Origin: Oscillospiraceae bacterium
GTDB lineage: Bacteria > Bacillota > Clostridia > Oscillospirales > UBA929
Assembly: GCA_031254195.1 (NCBI GenBank)
Contig: JAIRUW010000076.1
Location: 33,778 to 97,777, forward strand
Direction: 5' to 3'
DNA: 64,000 bases
The position numbers were made by a program, and so were the translations under genes. This document shows positions 43,584 through 51,837 of the stretch, piece after piece. The stretch's first letter is position 1; each line of letters opens with the position of its first letter. Under the pieces are notes generated by a model. It had not been told where the DNA came from. It was given only the letters and a program-made list of their open reading frames with translations, and ran no database searches.

Positions 43584-44837
43584 TCAGGCGTGTCCTTTTT
43601 TCATGCTCTGCTCTATGCGGTTTTCCAGTTTATCGGCAGCGGCGCGGTCTGTACTCTTTAGGAAGTGGCTGTATACATCGGTGAAGGTACTGACTTGCGC
43701 GTGACCGAGCCGTGCGCTGGCCGTCTTGATGTCTACACCTTCGGTTATCAGAAGCGTCGCGCTTGTGTGCCTAAGTCCGTGGTAAGAGATCAGCGGCAGC
43801 GTCAAGGCCGTCTTTTCTTTCGGCGTAAGGTCATCGGCGACGGCGATCCGGGCGTTGTGCCGGGTGACAAACTTGGTCATCCACTGCCGGGGCGTAGCCG
43901 TCGCCATCGGGCGGCCGCACCACGTTGTAAAGATCAGGTTGTGATCTTCCCATTGGTCGCCTATCTTCATCCGCTGTTCAAGCTGCTGTATTTTGTGCTG
44001 TTTTAACAGGGCGGTCACACTGGCCGGGATGGACACGGCGCGGACAGAGCCGCCGGTTTTCGTGTCTTTGGTGAATATGCCCTTGCCCGGCAGATAGGCG
44101 TGTTGCTTTTCAATGCTTATTTCCCCGGCGTCAAGGTCCATGTCGCTCCATTTGAGGGCCAATACCTCACCACGCCGGGAGCCAACGTACACGCCCAAAT
44201 ATGCCAAAAGCTGATATTTCAGCGGTTCGTTACCGATAAGAGATAGAAATAGGCCGGTCTGTTCGTCTGAGAAGTGTTTAGGCTTTTGCTGTCCGGCGTC
44301 TTTTCGAGCCGGAGGCTTTACCCGTTCGCAGGGGTTGGCCTGTATCACTTGCCAATAAACCGCCGATTGCATGAGGCTTGATAAAATATCATACTGGTAC
44401 TTGACGGTTCGGTGGGAGTATCCGCCGGGCTTTTTGTCTATGCGTATACCGTCCTCACCCATTTGGTCGATAAAGGCCATGACGTGCATTGGCTGTATAG
44501 CGTCGAGCCGCATATGCCCTAAAGCCGGTAATATCTTCGTTTTCAATTCATGCCGGTAACTTTCGGCGGTTGTTTCCTGTAACTGTTTGTCTACATGTTC
44601 GGCAAGCCACTTGTCGGCAAAGGCCGCAAGGGTGGTATTGTCACTCATGGCCTGACCGCGCTTGACGGCGTTTTCATATTCAACCTTGACGCGCTCTAAC
44701 TCTTTTTCGATTTGCCGAGCGGTCATATTTGGTAGCGGCGTCCATGTCTTTGTGTGGACAATCTTCTTGCCGTCCGTGCGGTATCCATTGGACACGGCTA
44801 TGCGGTAGCTGTCCCCGCGCTTAGTTACGCTTGCCAT
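43584..44837 (-). CDS. int: Tyrosine-type integrase of element 1
   Basis: A 417-residue site-specific recombinase. N-terminal AP2-like arm-binding domain (SYRIAVSNGYRTDGKKIVHTKTW), core-binding domain (about 70-190), and catalytic domain with Arg in GSRRGEVLALKW, YHGLRHTSATLL (H-x-x-R) and LGHAQVSTFTDVYSH with the nucleophile Tyr. Its 3' end faces the attachment site, the usual layout. It inserts the element at the tRNA-Pro gene. Confidence 0.93.
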   Translation of the reverse strand: MASVTKRGDSYRIAVSNGYRTDGKKIVHTKTWTPLPNMTARQIEKELERVKVEYENAVKRGQAMSDNTTLAAFADKWLAEHVDKQLQETTAESYRHELKTKILPALGHMRLDAIQPMHVMAFIDQMGEDGIRIDKKPGGYSHRTVKYQYDILSSLMQSAVYWQVIQANPCERVKPPARKDAGQQKPKHFSDEQTGLFLSLIGNEPLKYQLLAYLGVYVGSRRGEVLALKWSDMDLDAGEISIEKQHAYLPGKGIFTKDTKTGGSVRAVSIPASVTALLKQHKIQQLEQRMKIGDQWEDHNLIFTTWCGRPMATATPRQWMTKFVTRHNARIAVADDLTPKEKTALTLPLISYHGLRHTSATLLITEGVDIKTASARLGHAQVSTFTDVYSHFLKSTDRAAADKLENRIEQSMKKGHA

Positions 44838-44861
44838 CGACGGCCCCCTCTTTCTTTTTGC

Positions 44862-45449
44862 CTACATATGACGCTTGTATATTTCTTCTGATATTGCGGC
44901 GTCCAGTTCATTGAGACAATGTATGGACTCTCTGTGATTCGACGTAAGCGTGGCAAGGGTTAGCGAGTCAAATTTTAACTTTTCTGGTAGATATATCATA
45001 CCCGCATAACACTGCAAAAGCACGGCAAGCCAAGAAACGACTTTATTTTTTAGTTCATCGTTCATCGTTTGCTTTAACCGTTCGGAAACAAAACCCAGCG
45101 ACCAAAGCAATAATGATTTATGTTTTGTGTCCAGTCCATCCAGTTCATGCACTTTTTTAATCAGGCCATCAATTACGTCTTGATTTTCATGGTCTGATAG
45201 TCCAAGTAGATAGTCTGTCGATACATCAAGAGCCTTTGCAACAGCTATCAGCCCTTGCGCTTTAGGTTCTGTCACCCTGCCGGTCTTATCGCCTTTAATC
45301 CAGCCGGTAATCGTCGCTTTGGAAACTCCGCTATTAGCCGCTAATTCCTCTTGCGTCATGTCTACATCAATGAGGCGTCGATTTATCCTTTGCGCCCAGA
45401 TGGGCGCATCCGTTGGTATATCCTCGCGATACCGTTTTTGCTTAGACAT
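44862..45449 (-). CDS. Xre-family regulator of element 1
   Basis: A 195-residue protein: HTH near residues 20-75 (DMTQEELAANSGVSKATITGWIKGDK and ALDVSTDYLLGLSD), then a helical C-terminal region of about 100 residues that I do not recognise, possibly a dimerisation or sensor part. It is 24 nt upstream of int and divergent from the replication genes, like a phage repressor. Confidence 0.85.
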   Translation of the reverse strand: MSKQKRYREDIPTDAPIWAQRINRRLIDVDMTQEELAANSGVSKATITGWIKGDKTGRVTEPKAQGLIAVAKALDVSTDYLLGLSDHENQDVIDGLIKKVHELDGLDTKHKSLLLWSLGFVSERLKQTMNDELKNKVVSWLAVLLQCYAGMIYLPEKLKFDSLTLATLTSNHRESIHCLNELDAAISEEIYKRHM

Positions 45450-45475
45450 TTTGGCCGCCCCCGATGTTTATTATT

Positions 45476-45595
45476 CTGAATATTCAGCGCGTTAAGTTTA
45501 GTGTGTTCGTCTTGTTGAATGTTTGTGACAAGCCGCGCCGGATGGTGTACGCTGTATTCAGAAAGGTAAATTGAAACGTAATTTTGTTTACCTTG
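45476..45595. promoter_or_regulatory. Divergent control region of element 1
   Basis: CTGAATATTCAG (45476-45487) is a perfect palindrome before the Xre gene. AAGGTAAA (45564-45571) and TTTACCTT (45588-45595) form another inverted repeat next to a rightward promoter TTGTTT-16-TATAGC. These are likely repressor sites between lysogeny-like and replication functions. Confidence 0.5.
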
Positions 45596-45660
45596 CTAAA
45601 CACAGTATAGCCCCTTTCGGCGCGCCTGTCAAGAGAAAATAAATGTAAAGGAGAATTGTC

Positions 45661-45843
45661 ATGGATGAGGCCAAAATTGCGGAAATTGTCAAGGCGGAGC
45701 GTAATGCCTATACAAGGGCATGGAGAGCCAAGAATCCCGAAAAGGTAAAGGAACACAACGCAAAGTATTGGCGCAAGCGGGCGGAGCGTAAATTACAGGA
45801 ACAGCAAGCCGACGCCCAGCGTGAGCGGGAGGGGCAAGCATGA
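45661..45843 (+). CDS. Small charged protein, first gene of the replication operon
   Basis: A 60-residue, very charged helical protein (KNPEKVKEHNAKYWRKRAERKLQEQQ). The motif with Arg-Ala-Trp and Asn-Pro-Glu-Lys resembles short phage proteins of unknown role. AAAGGAG precedes the ATG, and its stop overlaps the next start (ATGA). Confidence 0.65.
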   Translation: MDEAKIAEIVKAERNAYTRAWRAKNPEKVKEHNAKYWRKRAERKLQEQQADAQREREGQA

Positions 45844-46070
45844 GACGCGGCGACATCAAGCAAGCCGCCGAACATACCGGTCTGTCCATATGGGAATTGA
45901 GAACCGGGGCATTATCCGGCAAGTATCCGGCTATGCGTATCGGAGGGCCGAGGGGCAAGTTTTGGTTTGACCTTGACCTACTGGATGAAGCCATCGAGCG
46001 GCTTATGCTGGAGAACACCATGCCTGCCGTGACGGATAACCAACGCGGCGTAATTCGGCGCATCGTATGA
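45840..46070 (+). CDS. Excisionase-like small HTH protein
   Basis: A 76-residue protein with a MerR/Xis-like winged helix: DIKQAAEHTGLSIWELRTGALSGKYPAMRIGGPRGKFWFD, where the second helix, wing and F/W-F-D end match excisionase DNA-binding proteins. It lies at the head of the replication genes and could act as excisionase or regulator. It overlaps its neighbours by 4 nt on both sides. Confidence 0.6.
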   Translation: MRRGDIKQAAEHTGLSIWELRTGALSGKYPAMRIGGPRGKFWFDLDLLDEAIERLMLENTMPAVTDNQRGVIRRIV

Positions 46071-46681
46071 CCGGCGCGTTTGAAGCTATCAAGCACAGCG
46101 TGAACATACTGGACGCGGCGGCGCGGATGGGTGTCACCGTAGACCGGCACGGCAAGGCTCTATGTTTCGCCCATGCCGAAAAAACACCGTCCCTTTCGTT
46201 CAAGGGGAACCGCTGGCATTGTTTCGGTTGCGGCGCGGGCGGCGACGTGGTGGACATGGTGGCCGCCATACAGGGCATAACGGGCCTTGAAGCGGCAAAA
46301 CAGCTTGACGCCATATATTCCCTCCGCCTATTCGACGAACAGGCAGACACGGCGGAGATACGCCGCAGAGTAAAACAAGCACAGGCTGAGCGGGACAGGT
46401 TGGAGGCGTTCAAAGAATGGGAACGGCGGGCCTGTATCACGTGGTCTACATATTGCCGTATGCTGGAAAGCTGGAAACGGGACTATGCGCCCAAAGGTTC
46501 AGATGATGAATGGGACAGCCGGTTTTGTGATGCTCTACGCAAGTTAGACTATGCGGATTATATCTTTTACGAGGTTTTTATCAATGGAGATTTTGAGGCA
46601 ATGGCACGATTTTATCAGACCCACAGACAGGAGGTGAAACAGCTTGAGCAACGTATCCGACAAATTGGCTTTACTGGATGA
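46067..46681 (+). CDS. CHC2 zinc-finger primase-like protein
   Basis: A 204-residue protein. Residues 10-75 form the primase zinc finger: RHGKALCFAHAEKTPSLSFK and RWHCFGCGAGGDVVDMV (C-H-C-C ligands), followed by a helical region rich in charged residues. The TOPRIM catalytic domain is absent, so it may load DNA for the P4-type helicase encoded next, which overlaps it by 38 nt. Confidence 0.82.
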   Translation: MTGAFEAIKHSVNILDAAARMGVTVDRHGKALCFAHAEKTPSLSFKGNRWHCFGCGAGGDVVDMVAAIQGITGLEAAKQLDAIYSLRLFDEQADTAEIRRRVKQAQAERDRLEAFKEWERRACITWSTYCRMLESWKRDYAPKGSDDEWDSRFCDALRKLDYADYIFYEVFINGDFEAMARFYQTHRQEVKQLEQRIRQIGFTG

Positions 46682-48140
46682 GGTAGGTTTTACGCCAAAT
46701 CCGCAGACCGGGCCGGAGTCGATACCTGTAAAGCCCGGCGATTATTCCGACGCCGGTAACGCCGAAATATTCACGCGGGAATATCGTAACCGCGCCATCT
46801 GGACATGCGGCGGCGGCTGGTTCGTTTGGACGGGGACGCATTGGGAGCAGGGCGACCACCGCGCCGTCGATATGGCGTTATTGCTTAGTTTGCGTATGCT
46901 CGACGAGGCGTTAGCCGCCCACGGTACAGCGCAGCGTCGCGCCGCCGGAGACGATACAGACGAAAAGGCGGCCCATGCTCTGAAAGACGCAAAGGCATAT
47001 CTGGCCCATGTCAACGCCACCCGCCGGAGAAATCGCATAGAGGCCGCGCTTGCATTGTCGGAACCGGCACTATTTTATGAGTTGTCGGCGTTCGACCCCC
47101 ACCCGCTCGAATTGAACACGCCCGCCGGCATCGTTGACCTTGCCACCGGCGCAATCCGGCCACACTCCCCCACGGCTATGTGTTCTAAAATAACAAAAAC
47201 CGCGCCGGGCGACACCGGGCGGCAGATGTGGGGCGAACTACTGAAAACAGTTACAGAGGGCGACGACAAGCTGGCATGGTTTTTACAGCAAGTGGCCGGT
47301 ATGTCGCTCATAGGCAAGGTGTATCACGAGGGCATCATCATAGCCCACGGCGGCGGGCGAAACGGTAAAAGCACCTTCTTTAACGCCATTGCGGACACGC
47401 TGGGCAGTTACGCCGGTCACATCGCCGTAAATACACTCACCACGGAAAGAACCAATAAAGGCGCGACACTGGCAACCTTGCGCGGGAAACGACTTATATT
47501 AACCGGGGAATTGGAGGAACATCAACGGCTATCCGTCGCCATGCTCAAAGCGTTGGCCTCCACCGATACCCTTGTAGCCGAGGAGAAATTCCGCGCCCCG
47601 GAATCGTTCCGGCAATCACACACTATATGCCTGTTTACAAATCATTTACCCCGTGTCGGCAGTACCGACGGCGGCACATGGAGGCGATTGACCGTCGTAC
47701 CGTTCGACGCCGTTATCAGCGCGGAAAACGCCATACAGAACTATGGGGAAGCCTTGGCTGAGCGGGCCGCGCCCGCTATCCTCCAGTGGGCCATCGACGG
47801 CGCGGTTGATTTTGCGCGGGCCGGTTATCGTTTGTCTTTACCCGAACGTGTGGCAATGGCAACAGAGGAGTATCAAGCGCGGGAAGACTGGATAGCGAAC
47901 TTCATATCAGAATGTTGCACGCAGGGCGACCGTGTGGCCGGGGGCGAACTGTACGCCGCCTATAGAGAGTGGGCGCAAGGAGCCGGGGAGTATGTGCGTC
48001 GTCAATCTGATTTTGTGGCGGGCATGGAATCGGCAGGGTATAGAAAACTTATGAGCAACGGACGCAATTATTGGACGGGCCTTGTGCTGGAATCGTCACA
48101 TAAATACGGCTCATACAACGGCTATTATTCGGCCCGGTAG
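46644..48140 (+). CDS. Phage/plasmid primase-helicase, P4 family
   Basis: A 498-residue D5-type protein starting at TTG 46644 (GGAGGTG 7 nt upstream). N-terminal D5_N-like region with VWTGTHWEQGDHRAVD and a superfamily 3 helicase part: AHGGGRNGKSTFFNAIAD (Walker A), ILTGELEEHQRLSVAML (Walker B region) and CLFTNHLPRVGSTDGGTWRR (motif C). It would unwind the element's origin for its own replication. The candidate origin is immediately downstream. Confidence 0.9.
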   Translation: MSNVSDKLALLDEVGFTPNPQTGPESIPVKPGDYSDAGNAEIFTREYRNRAIWTCGGGWFVWTGTHWEQGDHRAVDMALLLSLRMLDEALAAHGTAQRRAAGDDTDEKAAHALKDAKAYLAHVNATRRRNRIEAALALSEPALFYELSAFDPHPLELNTPAGIVDLATGAIRPHSPTAMCSKITKTAPGDTGRQMWGELLKTVTEGDDKLAWFLQQVAGMSLIGKVYHEGIIIAHGGGRNGKSTFFNAIADTLGSYAGHIAVNTLTTERTNKGATLATLRGKRLILTGELEEHQRLSVAMLKALASTDTLVAEEKFRAPESFRQSHTICLFTNHLPRVGSTDGGTWRRLTVVPFDAVISAENAIQNYGEALAERAAPAILQWAIDGAVDFARAGYRLSLPERVAMATEEYQAREDWIANFISECCTQGDRVAGGELYAAYREWAQGAGEYVRRQSDFVAGMESAGYRKLMSNGRNYWTGLVLESSHKYGSYNGYYSAR

Positions 48141-48222
48141 AGGTAGGTAGAGGTAAAATACATAAATGTTATATACGCACACACGCGAGGGCTTTATGTT
48201 TTTTACCTCTACTCACCTCTAC
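48137..48222. other. Candidate replication origin of element 1
   Basis: GTAGAGGTA at 48137 and 48147 and inverted copies TACCTCTAC/CACCTCTAC at 48204 and 48214. The two pairs are each 10 bp apart and form 21-bp inverted arms with two mismatches around an AT-rich, alternating TATATACGCACACACGCG centre. Location after the P4 helicase supports an origin or a cis replication region. Confidence 0.5.
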
Positions 48223-48282
48223 TTGCAACTATAAAACCCTGTAATACCAACACTTTCACGTATCAAGGAGAGGGGGCGCGCT

Positions 48283-48825
48283 ATGAACAGCAGGGGCCGC
48301 TATCGCTATTCCGACGCCGAAATTAAGGCTATAATCATGGGCGCGGTCGTCCTGACCGATACCCGCGAACAGAAAAACAGGCATATCCTGACAGCACTCG
48401 ACCAGCTCAACGTGGCACATAAGCCTATGGCGTTATCGTTCGGGGATTATTCCGTCATGCTCCCCGTCCGGCCGGACGCGGGCATCAGCCGCGACACATA
48501 TTTTGACGGCGAAATTATCATCGAACGCAAGGCCAATCTTGACGAACTGGCCGGGAACTTCACCACGGGACGGGAGCGGTTCAAGGATGAAATGATACGC
48601 GCCGGAACCGCTCGAAAATATTTGATTGTCGAGCAGGGCGGCGGCTATGCGGCCATCCTCAACGGGCAGTATCAAAGCCGCCTGTCATCGAAGTCCTTTT
48701 TTGCGTCCCTGCTGAGTTTTCAAGCACGGTATGACCTGAACGTCATCTTTTGCGGGCCGGACAGAACAGCGGAAATCATATGGGGGTTACTGTATTACCA
48801 TGTGCGGACGTGGTTGACGGGATAG
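48283..48825 (+). CDS. ERCC4-domain nuclease
   Basis: A 180-residue nuclease of the XPF/ERCC4 fold: VLTDTREQKNRHILTAL, DYSVMLPV, and GEIIIERKANLDELAGNF, giving the catalytic pattern D...E-R-K. Proteins of this size in phages and satellites process branched or single-strand DNA. GGAGAGGGGG precedes the ATG. It lies just after the candidate origin. Confidence 0.83.
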   Translation: MNSRGRYRYSDAEIKAIIMGAVVLTDTREQKNRHILTALDQLNVAHKPMALSFGDYSVMLPVRPDAGISRDTYFDGEIIIERKANLDELAGNFTTGRERFKDEMIRAGTARKYLIVEQGGGYAAILNGQYQSRLSSKSFFASLLSFQARYDLNVIFCGPDRTAEIIWGLLYYHVRTWLTG

Positions 48826-48837
48826 GAGGACGAGAAT

Positions 48838-48906
48838 ATGTCAAGTCCCAAAACGGGACGGCTGAAATGTCGCACCACAAAAAGAGGAAGCACAGGCGCA
48901 GAGTGA
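48838..48906 (+). CDS. Possible 22-aa ORF
   Basis: ATG 48838 has GGAGG 8 nt upstream, 4 nt after the nuclease stop. The frame gives MSSPKTGRLKCRTTKRGSTG plus two residues. A basic peptide; coding is uncertain. An overlapping frame with a run of His/Lys/Arg (from 48867) is an alternative. Confidence 0.25.
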   Translation: MSSPKTGRLKCRTTKRGSTGAE

Positions 48907-48985
48907 CGGCCCCGCGGGGAGCCGGTAATGCGGGAGGCCCGGTCACAACCCCGGCCACACGCTAATAATGAAGGAGTGTCACACC

Positions 48986-49258
48986 ATGAGAAAGAGCATC
49001 AACGCAGCGCAGAAGACGGATTTGAAGGCATGTGACCCAGAGCTCGTTGCATTTATTGCGGAGCGTTACAAAAGAGCGGAGCGAGACAGGGACAAAATGG
49101 TCGATGTCTGCGCTGAGCTTACCATCGAACACGCTATTGACTACCTTGATTCCTTGTGTTCGCTGAGGTTCGACCTGCTATCCGGCGAGGACAAAAGCCG
49201 GGTCGATGAAGCAATGGCTCTTGTTGTAAAGAAGACCGTAGCGTTGCAGAATCATTGA
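48986..49258 (+). CDS. Hypothetical helical protein of element 1
   Basis: A 90-residue, mostly helical protein (ELVAFIAERYKRAERDRDKM, TIEHAIDYLDSLCSLRFDLL). ATG 48986 follows AAGGAG at good spacing; an ATG at 48968 is in frame. I do not recognise it. It precedes another small gene by 1 nt. Confidence 0.55.
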   Translation: MRKSINAAQKTDLKACDPELVAFIAERYKRAERDRDKMVDVCAELTIEHAIDYLDSLCSLRFDLLSGEDKSRVDEAMALVVKKTVALQNH

Positions 49259-49259
49259 C

Positions 49260-49544
49260 ATGAAAAGCGGGATAATTCAAGAAATACAGAGTGTACCGGG
49301 ACTAAACATGAGCGTCCGGGCATTGGTCAAGCCTCTTCGCGGCGATAGTTTTGAGGTCTATATCAACGCCGATATGCCAGAGGATGAGCAAAGCGAAGTG
49401 TTGATAAAGGCAGAGGCCAAGATTGCGACCTCCATACGAAGCGGGGAAGCGGCGGCAGTCGCCGGGAACAACGGCTTTTTTGCTTTGCTGTACCCGTCCT
49501 ACAATACTTTTGAAATGGGGACGCCGGAGTGCCAGTGGGATTGA
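49260..49544 (+). CDS. Hypothetical small protein of element 1
   Basis: A 94-residue protein with a mixed fold (VRALVKPLRGDSFEVYINAD, EDEQSEVLIKAEAKIATSI) and C-terminal NTFEMGTPECQWD. No recognised family. It is translated right after the previous small gene. Confidence 0.5.
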   Translation: MKSGIIQEIQSVPGLNMSVRALVKPLRGDSFEVYINADMPEDEQSEVLIKAEAKIATSIRSGEAAAVAGNNGFFALLYPSYNTFEMGTPECQWD

Positions 49545-49664
49545 CGAAACGTACAGGCCGCCAGAAGGCCGCACAGGGCGTTTTTGTCGGCAAGGCGGGA
49601 AAACTTCCCCTGCCCAGCAGGGCAAACACGCTCCTTGCGGCTGTACGAGCCTCACAGGGGCATA

Positions 49665-49701
49665 TAAAACGAGCGAGGGGTTGTGTGTCCCGCTCGCTCG
49701 T
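49665..49701 (-). terminator. Terminator of the toxin-antitoxin operon
   Basis: ACGAGCGAG (49669-49677) and CTCGCTCGT (49693-49701) pair perfectly over 9 bp; on the minus strand TTTTAT follows. It lies between convergent genes. Confidence 0.75.
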
Positions 49702-49726
49702 GCTGTGTTGTTTCGCCGTGGGAAAC

Positions 49727-49957
49727 TTATACCCCGAAGTGTGCCGCCATTTCCTCAGCCGAGGCAAAAGACAGACAATCGCCTTTGGCAACACGCGCCC
49801 GTGCTTGCTCAATCGCCTGTATGTCCTCTGGTGAGTAGTCATCAAAATCCTCTGTCTGTTGCGCGGACAGCATGTCAAGCGCAAGTCTGAAAATTATTCC
49901 CTTGCGGTCATCCGACAGTCTCTCGACCACATCATAAAGCCTTGCAGAATCAGCCAT
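49727..49957 (-). CDS. Antitoxin-like protein paired with RelE
   Basis: A 76-residue protein: helical N-terminus (LYDVVERLSDDRKGIIFRLALDML) and an acidic stretch, ending ARARVAKGDCLSFASAEEMAAHFGV, a C-terminal pattern seen in Phd/YefM- and RelB-like antitoxins. It follows the RelE gene by 2 nt. Here the antitoxin comes after the toxin, which is the less common order. Confidence 0.72.
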   Translation of the reverse strand: MADSARLYDVVERLSDDRKGIIFRLALDMLSAQQTEDFDDYSPEDIQAIEQARARVAKGDCLSFASAEEMAAHFGV

Positions 49958-49959
49958 AA

Positions 49960-50220
49960 CTAAACCCCTTTCTTGTATGCCCCGCCACGGGGCGCAATTT
50001 CATAAACATTGATAGCTTCCTCTGTATTCTCATAGGTTATCCGCCAATTACCAACGCGGAGCCGATTGAGACCTTGCAACGCACCTTTGAGCGGTTTAAT
50101 ATCGCCTTCCGGCGGCTCTTTCAACAATCCCATGATACCGTCAACAATGCGCCGGCGCGTGACTGTATCGCGTCTGTCAAGCTCTTTTTGAGCGATCTTG
50201 TCAATATTTAATCCCTTCAT
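49960..50220 (-). CDS. RelE/ParE-family toxin
   Basis: An 86-residue toxin: the N-terminal helical hairpin KIAQKELDRRDTVTRRRIVDGI, then LKEPPEGDIKPLKGALQGLNRLRVGNWRITYE and INVYEIAPRGGAYK. The P-P-x-G-D-I-K-x-L-K-G and R-L-R-V-G-N-W-R patterns are classic RelE mRNA endonuclease features. Its start overlaps the upstream Xre gene by 4 nt. Confidence 0.85.
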   Translation of the reverse strand: MKGLNIDKIAQKELDRRDTVTRRRIVDGIMGLLKEPPEGDIKPLKGALQGLNRLRVGNWRITYENTEEAINVYEIAPRGGAYKKGV

Positions 50221-50444
50221 CCGCCGTCACCATCCGGGACATACTCCATAATGTCCCCCGGCTGGCAATTGAGCAAGGCACAGAGACGATTTATCGTTTC
50301 CGTATCAACTCTTTTGCTTTTGTTGAGCGGCCCGGAAAGAACCTTGTCGATGATGTTAGGATTAAACCCCGTTTTTCTCAAGTCGTATTTTTTAAGACCC
50401 TTCGCCTCCATAAGCGGCTGTACTTTTGTCATGGATATTGCCAT
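50217..50444 (-). CDS. Xre-type regulator heading the toxin-antitoxin operon
   Basis: A 75-residue Cro/CI-like protein: KVQPLMEAKGLKKYDLRKTGFNPNIIDKVL and VDTETINRLCALLNCQPGDIMEY. ATG 50444 follows AAAGGAG. Three TTGTA...TACAA inverted repeats upstream are likely its operators. It may regulate the RelE pair and the divergent gene. Confidence 0.82.
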   Translation of the reverse strand: MAISMTKVQPLMEAKGLKKYDLRKTGFNPNIIDKVLSGPLNKSKRVDTETINRLCALLNCQPGDIMEYVPDGDGG

Positions 50445-50469
50445 GTGCCACACTCCTTTCCCCGATACC

Positions 50470-50578
50470 ACTATAACATGGATGTTGTATCAAGTCAAGT
50501 ACAATATTGCACAAAGGATTGTATCAATGTTTGTACAATTTACCTATTGCATTATTGTATCAACTATGATACAATAAT
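50470..50578. promoter_or_regulatory. Divergent promoters with three TTGTA/TACAA operators
   Basis: Leftward promoter TTGACT-17-TATAGT (50498-50470). Rightward promoter TTGCAT-17-TACAAT (50547-50575). Operators: TTGTA...TACAA at 50485-50504 and 50518-50539, and a perfect 11-bp repeat ATTATTGTATC-6-GATACAATAAT at 50551-50578 that covers the rightward promoter. Confidence 0.75.
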
Positions 50579-50721
50579 ATCAGAAAGGGACAGGGAACGC
50601 CGCCAAGAGAATGACGGACAAAGCGACCGGCCATATACCTGTGAGCAGCCCATGAGCCAGCAATAGTCAGGAAGATGCCGCCGCCGTTCCCAGTCCCCAA
50701 AAATTGAAGGAGGCCGACACC

Positions 50722-50997
50722 ATGTCCACCATCGACATCACCAAAGCCGCAAAGGACTACCGAGAGATTCAGTCCATGATTAAGGAACTCGAAGCGGAGG
50801 CCGAGGCCATCAAGACCACTATCACCGCCCACATGGACGCCGAGAACGCCGACACCCTACAGGCCGACATCTTCACCATCAAATGGACGGTCTACACCAG
50901 CCAAAGGGTAGATACTGCCACGCTCAAGAAGGAACTACCCGACGTGGCCGCCCGGTACACCAAGACCACCGAGGCCCGGAGATTCCAAGTAGCATGA
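50722..50997 (+). CDS. Small coiled-coil phage-type protein
   Basis: A 91-residue protein: acidic coiled coil DYREIQSMIKELEAEAEAIK then a beta part (IFTIKWTVYTSQRVDT) and the C-terminal RYTKTTEARRFQV. The order coiled coil, then R-V-D, then R-R-F is common in short phage proteins of unknown function near recombination genes. GAAGGAGG lies 8 nt before ATG 50722. Confidence 0.65.
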   Translation: MSTIDITKAAKDYREIQSMIKELEAEAEAIKTTITAHMDAENADTLQADIFTIKWTVYTSQRVDTATLKKELPDVAARYTKTTEARRFQVA

Positions 50998-51162
50998 AGG
51001 CCCTCTATCCCATCCGGCAAGCATGAAGATGGAGAGCCAACACCGAGCCCCACCCACGGGCGGGACACACCAACAGTATACCGTCCCGCTCGTGTGGTGT
51101 CAATTAGAATGAAGTCGAGGGCGGCGGCCAAACCGCCCACAAAGTATAAAGGGGGCATTTTC

Positions 51163-51411
51163 GTGATACTGGACGCAGGAACGATTTTTGACAGGAACGA
51201 GGCCGCATATTCGGCGGCGATGGGAACGCCGGAAAGCTCTGGTCGCTTCCGGGAGCAGTACATAGACCCGGCTTTTGAGACAGACACCCGCGCCGGGCAA
51301 AAGATTGAGGCGGCGTTTTGGGGAGCCGTATGCGAGTATCAGCGCGAGGGGTTTATAACCGGATTCAAGGCAGCCGCCCAGCTACTTATGGGGTGTATGC
51401 CGGTCAAGTAG
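51163..51411 (+). CDS. Hypothetical protein near the right end of element 1
   Basis: An 82-residue protein from GTG 51163, with AAAGGGGG 8 nt upstream; the frame is open further left without a ribosome site. It is helical, with an AYSAAMGTPESSGRFREQY segment and AFWGAVCEYQREGFITGF. Unrecognised. It is the last gene before the arm repeats. Confidence 0.5.
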   Translation: MILDAGTIFDRNEAAYSAAMGTPESSGRFREQYIDPAFETDTRAGQKIEAAFWGAVCEYQREGFITGFKAAAQLLMGCMPVK

Positions 51412-51585
51412 CCGGAACATAAGGCCGTATGCAAGACTAAATCGAGCGGGGGCGGGGCGGCATAGTGTCAGCCCCGCCCAAGCACGACGGCCAGTAGACC
51501 CAGCGACCGGCAGTGTATCGTCAGACCGAGCGGGTGGTTGAGCGGAGATAACGCCGCCCGGCCTTTCGGTATCCGCTCGTGGCCT

Positions 51586-51625
51586 TGGTTACTATCTGGT
51601 TACTAATTCAGCAAGATAGTAACCA
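51586..51625 (+). other. Integrase arm-type repeats, right end of element 1
   Basis: TGGTTACT at 51586 and 51597 (11 bp apart) and an inverted AGTAACCA at 51618. They match the pair at 43511 and 43522 near the left end. Confidence 0.6.
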
Positions 51626-51720
51626 TAGATACAAACAGGCGCATACAACGAAACGCGAAAAACGCTTATACAACAACAGATACAGAAAATTGCAAAAAGC
51701 TACAAAAAGTATAATTTATA

Positions 51721-51766
51721 AATGGGGTTCAAGAGGCCGCAGGTTCAACTCCTGTCACTCGGACCA
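51721..51766 (+). other. Right attachment site of element 1 and left site of element 2
   Basis: A 46-bp exact copy of the 3' part of the tRNA-Pro gene (43395-43440), without acceptor 5' strand or D arm, so it is not a second tRNA. An integrase gene of a different element begins 92 nt further, so this site is shared by two elements. Confidence 0.9.
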
Positions 51767-51774
51767 TCTTGGAA

Positions 51775-51820
51775 AACCGCGTAACGCTTGTGTGGCAAGG
51801 GTTACACGGTTCTCATTTTC
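51775..51820 (+). terminator. Terminator just inside element 2
   Basis: AACCG-c-GTAAC pairs with GTTAC-a-CGGTT, with an inner CTTG/CAAG, followed by CTCATTTTC. It begins 9 nt after the shared attachment core, as the element 1 terminator does. Confidence 0.65.
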
Positions 51821-51837
51821 CCTTATATTCTCCCCTT

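Noticed and set aside
51721-51766. Second tRNA-Pro gene
   Set aside because: Only the 3' 46 nt are present; no acceptor 5' strand, D arm or promoter. It is an attachment-site duplicate.
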